NCBI GenBank assembly: GCA_023129265.1
Contig: JAGMCJ010000150.1
Coordinates: 1 to 6,885, forward strand
Direction of reading: 5' to 3'
DNA from: Thermoplasmata archaeon
GTDB lineage: Archaea; Thermoplasmatota; Thermoplasmata; RBG-16-68-12; JAGMCJ01
DNA: 6,885 nt
In this document: piece after piece, positions 1 through 5,425 of the stretch
Layout of the letters: each line of letters starts with the position of its first letter
How positions within the stretch are numbered: the stretch's first letter is position 1
The notes under the pieces: model-generated
What the model was told of the DNA's origin: nothing
Database searches by the model: none
Seen by the model: the letters and a program-made list of their open reading frames with translations, nothing else
Translations under genes and position numbers: made by a program

Positions 1-2
1 AC

Positions 3-182
3 TACTTCGGGATCGTCAAGGCCATGTACGTGCTCGAGGGCGAGGAGGAAGAGAGGATATCCGTGCCCGGTCCAGTGTTCGCCTCGATAATGATCGCTCT
101 GGCGGGGATAGTCATCGCCGCAATACTCGTGGGCCCAATCTTCGAATTCGGTGTGGCTGCAGGCAGCACGCTGTTCCCGTAG
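3..182 (+). CDS. nuoN: NuoN/FpoN-like membrane subunit of a complex I-type dehydrogenase, C-terminal fragment
   Basis: This is the last 59 codons of a gene that begins outside the window and ends at TAG (180-182). The fragment opens with YFGIVKAMYV, like the conserved Y-x-x-(V/I)-x-x-x-MY stretch near the end of the N subunit of NADH:quinone or F420H2:quinone oxidoreductases. A short charged loop (EGEEEER) and one final hydrophobic helix (about residues 26-50 of the fragment) follow, ending in a short tail. In that family the subunit is an antiporter-like membrane protein that couples electron transfer to proton translocation. Whether the complex takes electrons from NADH, F420H2 or ferredoxin cannot be told here, so the symbol could equally be fpoN. 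NuoL or NuoM is less likely because of the tail pattern. No terminator-like T-run follows the stop. Confidence 0.7.
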   Translation, partial: YFGIVKAMYVLEGEEEERISVPGPVFASIMIALAGIVIAAILVGPIFEFGVAAGSTLFP

Positions 183-189
183 CGGTCAG

Positions 190-197
190 TTTAAGTA
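190..197 (+). promoter_or_regulatory. Putative TATA box for the zinc-ribbon gene
   Basis: TTTAAGTA lies in the 48-base gap after the NuoN-like gene. A start site about 25 bases downstream would fall near base 219, just ahead of the AGAGG ribosome site (220-224) and the TTG at 231. It is a moderate match to an archaeal TATA element and suggests that this gene has its own promoter. Confidence 0.4.
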
Positions 198-230
198 CAC
201 GGAAATCGTTGGTTCAATCAGAGGAATGCG

Positions 231-719
231 TTGCTTGTCTGTCAGCACTGCGGCGCGGAGTCGTCCGAGACAGCTAGAGTGTGCGGAAGGTGTGGTAAGT
301 CCCTTGCGCCTCAGTTCTCGACGCAGTATCTGCAACCTCCAGCAAGCTATAGGGCGCGGCAGTATACGACTCAGGAGCCTCCCGAGTCACCTTATCCGGC
401 ACACCAGTACTACCCGTCCCTTTATTTTCGTGCTCCCCACGCGTTCCCGCACAAGCAGCATACTGAGACCCCGCCGTCACCTTTTGGCACAACCGCTCTG
501 ATTTGCGGGGTCGTCTCGGTCACGTCGGGGATAATGGGCATGTATCTTCCGATCGTGGGCATCATTTTCGGAATCGTTGCCATCGCTCTCGGTTCAGTCG
601 CAGTTGTTCGCAAGGAGAAGCATGGCATCACTGGACTTGCGCTTGGCATCCTGGGTCTGATGCTGGAATCGCTCTGGATACTCTGGTTTTCAGCGGTCCT
701 GTATGGGTTTGGCGGATAG
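231..719 (+). CDS. Zinc-ribbon membrane protein with a DUF4190-like C-terminal domain
   Basis: This is a 162-residue protein. Residues 4-21 form a zinc ribbon of two C-x2-C pairs (Cys4/7 and Cys18/21, the second as VCGRCG). Residues about 28-84 form a flexible, probably disordered linker rich in Pro, Tyr and Gln. Residues about 86-158 are three hydrophobic segments with the Gly/Ile-rich pattern and basic loop (VRKEKHG) typical of DUF4190-like domains. The start is TTG at 231, preceded by AGAGG with six bases between; the nearby ATG at 226 is out of frame. Codon third positions look less G/C-biased than in the neighbours (many CTT, CCT, TAT, GTT). The function is unknown. Zinc-ribbon plus small membrane domain proteins are common in archaea and may bind a partner or nucleic acid at the membrane, which is inference only. 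Confidence 0.82.
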   Translation: MLVCQHCGAESSETARVCGRCGKSLAPQFSTQYLQPPASYRARQYTTQEPPESPYPAHQYYPSLYFRAPHAFPHKQHTETPPSPFGTTALICGVVSVTSGIMGMYLPIVGIIFGIVAIALGSVAVVRKEKHGITGLALGILGLMLESLWILWFSAVLYGFGG

Positions 720-795
720 TCTACCTTCGTGTGGACGTTGATAATCACTCCGAAAGCTACATCTGAACGGAAACCCACAGCGCTCGTAGAGCGGA

Positions 796-1416
796 GTGGT
801 TGCCCTGAGCAGAAGAGGCAGCTCAAACTGGATGTTCTTCGTGGCGGCGGGCATCATAGGCTCGGCAATAATGGCGATGGCCTGCCTTTTGGGCACAATG
901 AGGGTGAACGAGAGGCCCTGGAACAGCTTCCGGGCGATATGGCTGTCCGCGGACATCCTATCAATGTTCCTTGTCGGGCTCGTGGCGAACGCCCTCGCGT
1001 TCCTCGGTCCCAAACCGTTCTTCACGAGGGGACCCGGTATCTTCTTTGCATCCGTCCTCGCCGCCGTCTCATTCCCGCTCGTCTGGTACTTCTCAGGCGA
1101 CCTTCTGCTGTTCGCCTTCCTTCTCAGCCCGGGACTGCTGGGTCTGAGCCTGGTGGGGATGGGTGCGTGCTACTTCGCTTACACGATCAAGAGGAAGTCC
1201 AACCCAGAGGCGGGTGTGGCGGGCTTCTTCTACTCCCTGAGCGGGATGATCATCCTCGTCACCTACTTCAACGTCATGTTCCAGTACGGTGCGTACATCT
1301 CCCTCGGCTGGACCTACCTCCTTCCCGGCACGATCTTCGCCTGCGTCTTCTACTTCAGAGTCTTCGCGAAGGAAGTGAGCGAGCCTCGGCCGAAGCCTAG
1401 GAGAACTCGCGCTTGA
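796..1416 (+). CDS. Unrecognised six-helix integral membrane protein
   Basis: This is a 206-residue protein I do not recognise. Hydrophobic stretches suggest about six membrane helices, near residues 12-33, 48-70, 80-100, 102-131, 140-162 and 166-190. Basic loops follow helix 4 (IKRKSNPE) and form the C-terminal tail (PRPKPRRTRA), which places the C terminus in the cytoplasm. An in-frame stop at 787-789 makes GTG 796 the earliest possible start; its ribosome site is weak. ATG at 832 (residue 13) is possible but would cut into the first helix. The last 20 bases overlap the end of the opposite-strand DUF362 gene. No enzyme motif or conserved cysteine pair is visible. It lies 76 bases after the zinc-ribbon gene on the same strand and could be co-transcribed with it. 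Confidence 0.72.
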   Translation: MVALSRRGSSNWMFFVAAGIIGSAIMAMACLLGTMRVNERPWNSFRAIWLSADILSMFLVGLVANALAFLGPKPFFTRGPGIFFASVLAAVSFPLVWYFSGDLLLFAFLLSPGLLGLSLVGMGACYFAYTIKRKSNPEAGVAGFFYSLSGMIILVTYFNVMFQYGAYISLGWTYLLPGTIFACVFYFRVFAKEVSEPRPKPRRTRA

Positions 1417-2230
1417 TGCCTTCCTCCACCCAAATCAGCACGTCCTTCTCCCCGTACATCTCCCTCGCGAAATCGAGATGCCTGACCTTCTTGCCTGGAT
1501 AGAGCTTCCACGCGAGCAGGTCGAGCTCAAGGGGTGCATTGCTCAGGAAGAACAGTCCGATATCGTCCTCGACGCCTCCCCACCTCTTCTCCTGAGCCTT
1601 CCTCATCGTCCTGCACGCGTCACCGATCACCAGGTTCACGGGATACTCACCGTGCAGCTGCGCGATGACCTTGTCCAGCCTCCTGGGCCGCATATGCAAT
1701 CCCATTCTGATGCTTCGTCTGGTCAGACCGAAGTTATTCTTCAGCGCGAACGTCATGCCGCAGACGAAGTGCTCCTTGAGGACCGGAAGCGAGATTATGC
1801 TGTCGAACTCGAGCGGGTAATCGTGAATGGGATTCTTTCCCATGAGCCTCGTCTTTGTGCCCCTCAGGTCGAGGAACTCGACACCGAGATCCTTGCAGAC
1901 CTTCGCCACCGGATGCTCGTACATGTCCATCTTGCCCTGTGCAGGCGAATCGCCCACCGCGACCTTCGAGCAAGCCCCCTTCAGTCTTTCGAGAACGAAT
2001 CCGAGGACCTCCGCATCCGTGGTGGTCGGGTAAACCTCGGAGGACACCATGTTGGGCTTGAGAAAGCAGCTTCTCCCCGCCAAGGGAGCAAAGAGGTCGA
2101 GCTTGTCCACGAACTCCCCCAATCTCCGGATTTTGCTTGAATCCTCGACCGAGAAAACGACGACGAACCGCTCATCTTTCGCGTGAGCCTCCCGGATTAT
2201 CTCCAGGTCATCGATTGATTGAAACGTCAC
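1397..2230 (-). CDS. DUF362 domain protein
   Basis: The 277-residue product carries the hallmarks of the DUF362 family: LKPNMVSSEVYPTTTDAEV (57-75), VAVGDSPAQG (90-99), and the signature ISLPVLKEHF followed by TFALKNNFGLTRRSI (about 146-174). A further conserved-looking motif, VIGDACRTM, lies at 201-209. The family has no firmly established reaction; many members carry [4Fe-4S] ferredoxin domains, but this one has no cysteine cluster and is the short, stand-alone form. No signal peptide or membrane helix is seen, so it is probably cytoplasmic. The start is GTG with AGG seven bases upstream (2238-2240). It begins 39 bases after the stop of the ECF S-like gene on the same strand, which suggests an operon, although a weak TATA-like TTTTCTAAG about 26 bases before the start could give it a leaderless transcript of its own. 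Confidence 0.85.
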   Translation of the reverse strand: MTFQSIDDLEIIREAHAKDERFVVVFSVEDSSKIRRLGEFVDKLDLFAPLAGRSCFLKPNMVSSEVYPTTTDAEVLGFVLERLKGACSKVAVGDSPAQGKMDMYEHPVAKVCKDLGVEFLDLRGTKTRLMGKNPIHDYPLEFDSIISLPVLKEHFVCGMTFALKNNFGLTRRSIRMGLHMRPRRLDKVIAQLHGEYPVNLVIGDACRTMRKAQEKRWGGVEDDIGLFFLSNAPLELDLLAWKLYPGKKVRHLDFAREMYGEKDVLIWVEEGIKREFS

Positions 2231-2269
2231 CTCTGAACCTATGGACAGTCGCTTAGAAAACGGTTGTCA

Positions 2270-2851
2270 TCAGCCCGGAGAAAGTCTGCGCTTGACTCCC
2301 GCCAAACCTCTGGCGACGCCGAAGGCCGCCAGCCCGCCCAAGACGCCGAAGAAGATGTGCGTCGTCACCGAGAACGTCATTCCCGCCTGGATGAAGAAAA
2401 CGGGTATGCCGACCGCCGACGCCACCGTCCAGCCCACAAGGACCTTGGCCACGTTCGCGAGCGCTCCGCAGAGCACGAACGGAAGCAGGCTCAGATAATC
2501 CGACCTCGCGAAGACGACATCGACCATCACGCCCATGATTAGGAGCCGCGAGAATGCGAGAAGCGGCCCACCCATGATCCCGAAGCCGACGGCGAAGACG
2601 CCCGAAGTGAGTCCGATTCCCGTGCCCGAGTATTTCCACCGCGCGCCGAGCTTTCCGAGGATCAATATCGGAAGGATATAGACGGCGCTGTGCCCAGGGA
2701 TGTGCAGGGGCACTCTCATATACGTCTTGACGAGAACCAGTAGCAGGGAGACCTGCAGTATGACGATGCAACTGAGAGCGAATGTCCTTATGTGCTCCGG
2801 ACCAAAGAGTCTCTTCCAGATGTACTGGTCGCTCACGCTTTCCTCGTGCAT
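2270..2851 (-). CDS. ECF transporter S-component-like membrane protein
   Basis: This is a 193-residue hydrophobic protein with about six likely membrane segments (near residues 22-44, 53-68, 74-93, 96-113, 118-141 and 150-183). It has a short charged cytoplasmic N terminus and a basic tail (GVKRRLSPG). The length, helix number and the VPLHIPGHSAVYILPILILG stretch (47-66), followed by a Gly-rich helix, resemble substrate-binding S components of energy-coupling-factor vitamin or metal transporters. This is a pattern judgement, and the substrate cannot be named. No ATPase or T component lies in the window, so a shared module encoded elsewhere would be needed. ATG 2851 shares its A with the stop of the upstream gene (TGATG) and has GGGAG four bases upstream, so translation is probably coupled. 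An unrelated small membrane protein is the main alternative. Confidence 0.55.
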   Translation of the reverse strand: MHEESVSDQYIWKRLFGPEHIRTFALSCIVILQVSLLLVLVKTYMRVPLHIPGHSAVYILPILILGKLGARWKYSGTGIGLTSGVFAVGFGIMGGPLLAFSRLLIMGVMVDVVFARSDYLSLLPFVLCGALANVAKVLVGWTVASAVGIPVFFIQAGMTFSVTTHIFFGVLGGLAAFGVARGLAGVKRRLSPG

Positions 2852-3327
2852 CAGACTCCCACTCGAATGTTCGTGATGTCCTTAACCCTTTGGTTTTTGG
2901 GCGTGTCGGGGGATGTGAACTTGACCGTCCCGCGCTTCGTGAAGTCGAGGATGTAGAGGTTCGACTCGTTGCCGAGTTCCGCCCAACTGAGGGTCCTCTC
3001 CTGCAGCGTGAGGGAGCTCTCGAACCTAATCATCGTCTCGTTGCTTAGCTCCGATGGATCGATCCTCAGCAGGATGACGTCCCTCACGAGCGGGCCGCTG
3101 TCGTTCGTACCCGACCCGAGGACATCCTCGTACGAGTGCTCGGGCAGACCCTCGAGCTCGGACATCCGTATCCTCTCCCTGTCCGTCCCTTCATAGCTGA
3201 TCGATATCGAGTACTCGGTGGACTCGTCCGCGAACGTGTCGCGCAGAACGAGCTCCCACAGTGCGATGGAGAGGACCGCCACAGCGATTATCGCTGCCAC
3301 GGCAACCAAGACCCGCTTGTTTTCCAC
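2851..3327 (-). CDS. Membrane-anchored extracytoplasmic protein resembling a Cys-less molybdopterin-oxidoreductase-like domain
   Basis: Starting at GTG 3327 gives 158 residues: a basic start (MENKR), one hydrophobic anchor (about 6-27), then an outward-facing soluble domain with no cysteine. That start has GAGG six bases upstream (3334-3337) and puts the anchor at the N terminus. A longer frame to ATG 3405 would add 26 residues but run through the promoter. The domain loosely follows the sulfite-oxidase-type molybdopterin-binding fold: MSELEGLP (55-62), VLGSGTN (69-75) where such enzymes have a Cys-containing (L/E)CSGN-like motif, PLVRDVIL (79-86), and a closing PKNQRVKDITNIRV (143-156). The missing cysteine argues against a molybdenum enzyme; a binding protein is more plausible. 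This family assignment is inferred and uncertain. The gene is first in a probable operon with the S-component-like gene. Confidence 0.55.
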   Translation of the reverse strand: MENKRVLVAVAAIIAVAVLSIALWELVLRDTFADESTEYSISISYEGTDRERIRMSELEGLPEHSYEDVLGSGTNDSGPLVRDVILLRIDPSELSNETMIRFESSLTLQERTLSWAELGNESNLYILDFTKRGTVKFTSPDTPKNQRVKDITNIRVGV

Positions 3328-3360
3328 GACAATCCTCGCCCTAGGAGAACAGAGATGCTC

Positions 3361-3370
3361 AGATAAACAT
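3361..3370 (-). promoter_or_regulatory. Putative TATA box for the minus-strand cluster
   Basis: On the minus strand these bases read ATGTTTATCT, an AT-rich element. A start site about 27 bases downstream would fall near 3338, giving a very short leader with the GAGG ribosome site (3334-3337) before GTG 3327. It sits back to back with the plus-strand TATA box at 3421-3428. Confidence 0.45.
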
Positions 3371-3388
3371 ATCGATTCCTCAAACAGT

Positions 3389-3398
3389 ATCAATTGAT
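3389..3398. promoter_or_regulatory. Ten-base perfect palindrome in the divergent promoter region
   Basis: ATCAATTGAT is a perfect palindrome halfway between the two divergent TATA boxes. It directly abuts the larger inverted repeat at 3399-3417. It could be a second operator half for the adjacent regulator. AT-rich palindromes of this length do arise by chance, so the position is the main support. Confidence 0.4.
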
Positions 3399-3417
3399 TG
3401 TGCATTATCCATGCACA
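3399..3417. promoter_or_regulatory. Inverted repeat, likely operator of the adjacent HTH regulator
   Basis: TGTGCAT and ATGCACA form perfect seven-base arms around a five-base spacer (TATCC). The repeat ends three bases before the plus-strand TATA box, over the place where the TFB recognition element would lie, so a bound dimer would block transcription of the regulator/thioredoxin pair. The repeat is seen directly; the operator role and the identity of the binding protein are inferred. Confidence 0.55.
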
Positions 3418-3420
3418 TCC

Positions 3421-3428
3421 TTATATAG
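3421..3428 (+). promoter_or_regulatory. TATA box for the regulator/thioredoxin pair
   Basis: TTATATAG is a strong archaeal TATA match. Its centre lies about 26 bases before ATG 3451, so transcription would begin at or next to the start codon, giving a leaderless or nearly leaderless mRNA. This spacing decides the start of the downstream gene. Confidence 0.65.
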
Positions 3429-3450
3429 TCGGCCTGTCCATCAGAGGCCG

Positions 3451-3825
3451 ATGCAGCGCGTCACCGCGGTGAACCCGCCGGAAAGCTGTTCCGCACTGCT
3501 CAGGAACATGCTCAACCTAAGCGAGACGGAGCTGAGAGTCTATCGTCTGCTCCTGTCCTCTGAGGGACAGAGGGTCTCGGACGTGGCGGAGCAGGTCGGA
3601 AGGGACAGGTCCTCGATACAGAGGGCCCTCAAGAACCTGATGTCCGCCGGGCTCACAAAGAGGCAGACGGAGACCATCAAGGACGGAGGCTACTACTACG
3701 CGTACGAAGCGGTCCCGCCCGCTCAGGTGAGGAGGGAGCTCGCGCGGTGCGTTGAGGACTGGCACGAGTCCCTGCTCGACTCGCTGAGCAGGTTCGAGGA
3801 AGAGATGGAGGCGTCCCTTGACTGA
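3451..3825 (+). CDS. TrmB/MarR-like winged helix-turn-helix transcriptional regulator
   Basis: The 124-residue protein is mostly one winged helix domain. LSETELRVYRLLLSSEG (23-39) is the first helix. RVSDVAEQVGRDRSSIQRALKNLMSAGL (41-68) is the helix-turn-helix with its recognition helix, and RQTETIKDGGYYYAYEAV (71-88) is the wing. Residues 91-121 form a charged amphipathic helix suitable for dimerisation. Single cysteines at 13 and 100 exist, but there is no metal or cofactor motif. ATG 3451 is chosen because the TATA box lies the right distance upstream; an in-frame ATG at 3394 would lie upstream of that box and inside the palindrome region. The ligand is unknown. It overlaps the thioredoxin gene by 8 bases and diverges from the minus-strand cluster, so autoregulation and control of that cluster are likely. 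Confidence 0.85.
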   Translation: MQRVTAVNPPESCSALLRNMLNLSETELRVYRLLLSSEGQRVSDVAEQVGRDRSSIQRALKNLMSAGLTKRQTETIKDGGYYYAYEAVPPAQVRRELARCVEDWHESLLDSLSRFEEEMEASLD

Positions 3826-4219
3826 GGACGAGGAGCTGGAAACCATCAGAAGAAGGAAGCTAGAGGAGCTGATGAAGCAGATGAACAAAGACATGCCTGA
3901 AGCACCGATAGTCATGACGGATGCCGATTTCGATGATACGGTCAACAAGTATCCTGTCGTTGTCGTGGATTTCTGGGCCGAGTGGTGCGCTCCCTGCCTG
4001 CCGATGGCGTCCGTGATCGCGGAGCTCGCACAGACCTACAACGGCAAGGTCGTCTTCGGAAAGTTGAACGTGGACGAGAACCCGGCGACCTCGACGAAGT
4101 TTCGGATCATGGCCATCCCCACGCTGCTCGTGTTCCACGACGGCAAGCTGGTCGATCAGCTGCAGGGGGCGATGCCCGCGCCCATGGTCACGCCGACCAT
4201 CGACAAGTACGTCAGCTAG
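3818..4219 (+). CDS. Thioredoxin with an N-terminal charged helical extension
   Basis: This is a 133-residue cytoplasmic thioredoxin. The redox site is WAEWCAPC (53-60, Cys57 and Cys60), preceded by the buried strand VVVVDFW. Other family features are KLNVDENP (82-89) and the cis-proline loop AIPTLLVFHDGK (99-110, Pro101). Residues 1-30 precede the fold and form a charged helix, DEELETIRRRKLEELMKQM, similar to the N terminus of PDCD5-type proteins. The role would be thiol-disulfide exchange with protein partners; no reductase gene is in the window. TTG 3818 is chosen because GGAGG (3807-3811) sits six bases upstream, inside the regulator gene. The start overlaps the regulator's stop by 8 bases, so translation is probably coupled. 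The last four bases overlap the convergent M29-like gene. Confidence 0.92.
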   Translation: MTEDEELETIRRRKLEELMKQMNKDMPEAPIVMTDADFDDTVNKYPVVVVDFWAEWCAPCLPMASVIAELAQTYNGKVVFGKLNVDENPATSTKFRIMAIPTLLVFHDGKLVDQLQGAMPAPMVTPTIDKYVS

Positions 4220-5304
4220 ATCGTGTACTTCCCGTTCTTGAGTATCACCCTGCCGTCGACCTCGACGGTAGCGCGGGACATGGAAGCCGAAGCCCCAGCG
4301 TCGCTCTTGTTCTCCCCGCCGAGCTCGTCGTTATCGCCCAGGCTGAGGGTGACTGCGCCCATTGCCATGTAGTTCTCCAGGAAGCCGAGCCTTCCCTTGG
4401 GATTGATCCCAAAGGAGATGCTACCGAGCCTGTCCTTGTCTCCATGGCCCTTGTCCCACATTCCCTTCAGCGCGTTGACGTTCCTCTTCGCGGTGAACGA
4501 CTTCACCCGACCGTCCTTGAACGTCCACCTCATTCCCTCGACGAGTTTGCCAACGGAGGGCTGAGGAACGTCGAAGAATGCTTTGCCCTTGACGCTCTTC
4601 TCGATGGGCGCGACGGTGACGTCTCCGGCAGGAATCGACACGCCGAAGAGCCCCTTGTCCATGTTCGCCTTTGTCAGCTTGGGGGTGAAGACGAAGGCTT
4701 TTCGATTGCCAAGGTCACAGCTGAGGTCGGTGCCCGCTCTTGTGGTAATCCGCACGTTTTTTCCCTTGGTGAGTACCGTTGCCAGCTTGTTGCCCAACTT
4801 GAGCATCTCGGACGGGTCGGCAGCCGAGGCGGCGGTCACCATCCTCTTCCACTTCTCGTAGTCGAAACCATACGCCTTGGCCCTCTGCGGTGTGACGGCA
4901 CCGATGCCCAGGTATCCTATCCTGATTTTCTGCTTCCGCATATAGTCACCGTGCGGTTGCTCGCCCTCGAAGAGAGCCGCGTACTTCCCCGGCGGGATCG
5001 TGCTCATGGGCTTCGGGTCCTCTGGACCGCCGATGAATATGTTAACCGTGCTGTATCTGGAGAGACCCATGCAGTGAGCCGATGTCTTCCTCAGATTGGA
5101 CTCCGGAAGGACGCGAAGGTGGTGATAGAACACGCGGTCCGTGTCCAGTATCGTCAGGACATCCGATTCCCTGTCGAAGCACGCCATGGCTATCTCTTCG
5201 GCCAGGTCGACCGTGTGCTGGTAGGTGCTCACAATCACGACGTCTTTCTCGCCCACCTTCAGGCACTTGTTCACGATGGTGTCGGCCATCTTCTTGTATG
5301 ACAA
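4216..5304 (-). CDS. M29-family aminopeptidase homologue with apparently degenerate metal site
   Basis: The 362-residue protein has the overall length and motif order of M29 (thermophilic metalloprotease, aminopeptidase T/AmpS) proteins: an N-terminal domain, then VSIPAGDVTVAP (222-233), GINPKGRLGFLEN (299-311), TLSLGDNDELGG (319-330) and the closing TVEVDGRVILKNGKY (346-360). From memory of the family, the two-metal site uses Glu in the PAGE-type motif, Glu in LGE, His in the (V/T)HIA(I/L)G motif, and His and Asp in a later HxD. Here these positions read Asp228, Ser295, Thr319 and Ser-rich ASASMS (338-343). Catalysis is therefore doubtful, although the fold looks intact. TTG 5304 is chosen because GGAGG (5313-5317) lies eight bases upstream; ATG at residue 6 is the alternative. 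It has its own divergent promoter. It was probably cytoplasmic, as no signal peptide is seen. Confidence 0.85.
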   Translation of the reverse strand: MSYKKMADTIVNKCLKVGEKDVVIVSTYQHTVDLAEEIAMACFDRESDVLTILDTDRVFYHHLRVLPESNLRKTSAHCMGLSRYSTVNIFIGGPEDPKPMSTIPPGKYAALFEGEQPHGDYMRKQKIRIGYLGIGAVTPQRAKAYGFDYEKWKRMVTAASAADPSEMLKLGNKLATVLTKGKNVRITTRAGTDLSCDLGNRKAFVFTPKLTKANMDKGLFGVSIPAGDVTVAPIEKSVKGKAFFDVPQPSVGKLVEGMRWTFKDGRVKSFTAKRNVNALKGMWDKGHGDKDRLGSISFGINPKGRLGFLENYMAMGAVTLSLGDNDELGGENKSDAGASASMSRATVEVDGRVILKNGKYTI

Positions 5305-5340
5305 TTCAATCTCCTCCGAGTCTGTCTCAACAAATCCGCG

Positions 5341-5348
5341 TATATAAG
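5341..5348 (-). promoter_or_regulatory. TATA box for the M29-like gene
   Basis: On the minus strand these bases read CTTATATA, a strong archaeal TATA match. A start site about 26 bases downstream would be near 5318, just before the GGAGG ribosome site (5313-5317) and TTG 5304. Confidence 0.6.
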
Positions 5349-5393
5349 ATTAAGCGGAGGGGTTGGGAGAACGTGCCCGCCCGCTTGAAATAG

Positions 5394-5401
5394 GTTTTTT
5401 A
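5394..5401 (+). promoter_or_regulatory. Putative TATA-like element for the DASS carrier gene
   Basis: A T-rich element, TTTTTTTA-like (GTTTTTTA), preceded by GAAATA, lies about 28 bases before ATG 5426. This would give a leaderless transcript. The match to a TATA consensus is only moderate. The T-run could also act as a terminator for plus-strand transcription, but no plus-strand gene ends just upstream. Confidence 0.4.
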
Positions 5402-5425
5402 GGAACGGTGCAATTGGGCATCGTA

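Noticed and set aside
720..795. Promoter between the zinc-ribbon and six-helix genes
   Set aside because: Only a weak AT-rich GATAATCA near 740 was seen. It does not stand out enough to call, and co-transcription is equally likely.
729..1400. Plus-strand open frame of 223 codons overlapping the six-helix membrane protein
   Set aside because: Its translation is Arg/Pro-rich and low in hydrophobic pattern, whereas the overlapping frame gives six clear membrane helices ending at the neighbouring gene.
1478..2140. Plus-strand open frame of 220 codons opposite the DUF362 gene
   Set aside because: It is an antisense shadow; DUF362 motifs on the minus strand are clear.
3328..3405. Upstream ATG (3405) as the start of the anchored-domain gene
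   Set aside because: It would add 26 residues encoded by the promoter and palindrome region. GTG 3327 has a GAGG site six bases upstream and places the hydrophobic anchor at the N terminus.
3982..5301. Long plus-strand open frame of 439 codons across the thioredoxin and M29-like genes
   Set aside because: It is antisense to the M29-like gene and out of frame with the thioredoxin. The protein is Arg/His/Gly-rich with no recognisable motif, and both genes it crosses have convincing families. High G+C coding DNA commonly gives such shadows.
5331..5360. CCGC and GCGG arms flanking the TATA box of the M29-like gene as an operator
   Set aside because: The arms are only four bases with a long spacer, within what chance gives in G+C-rich DNA.
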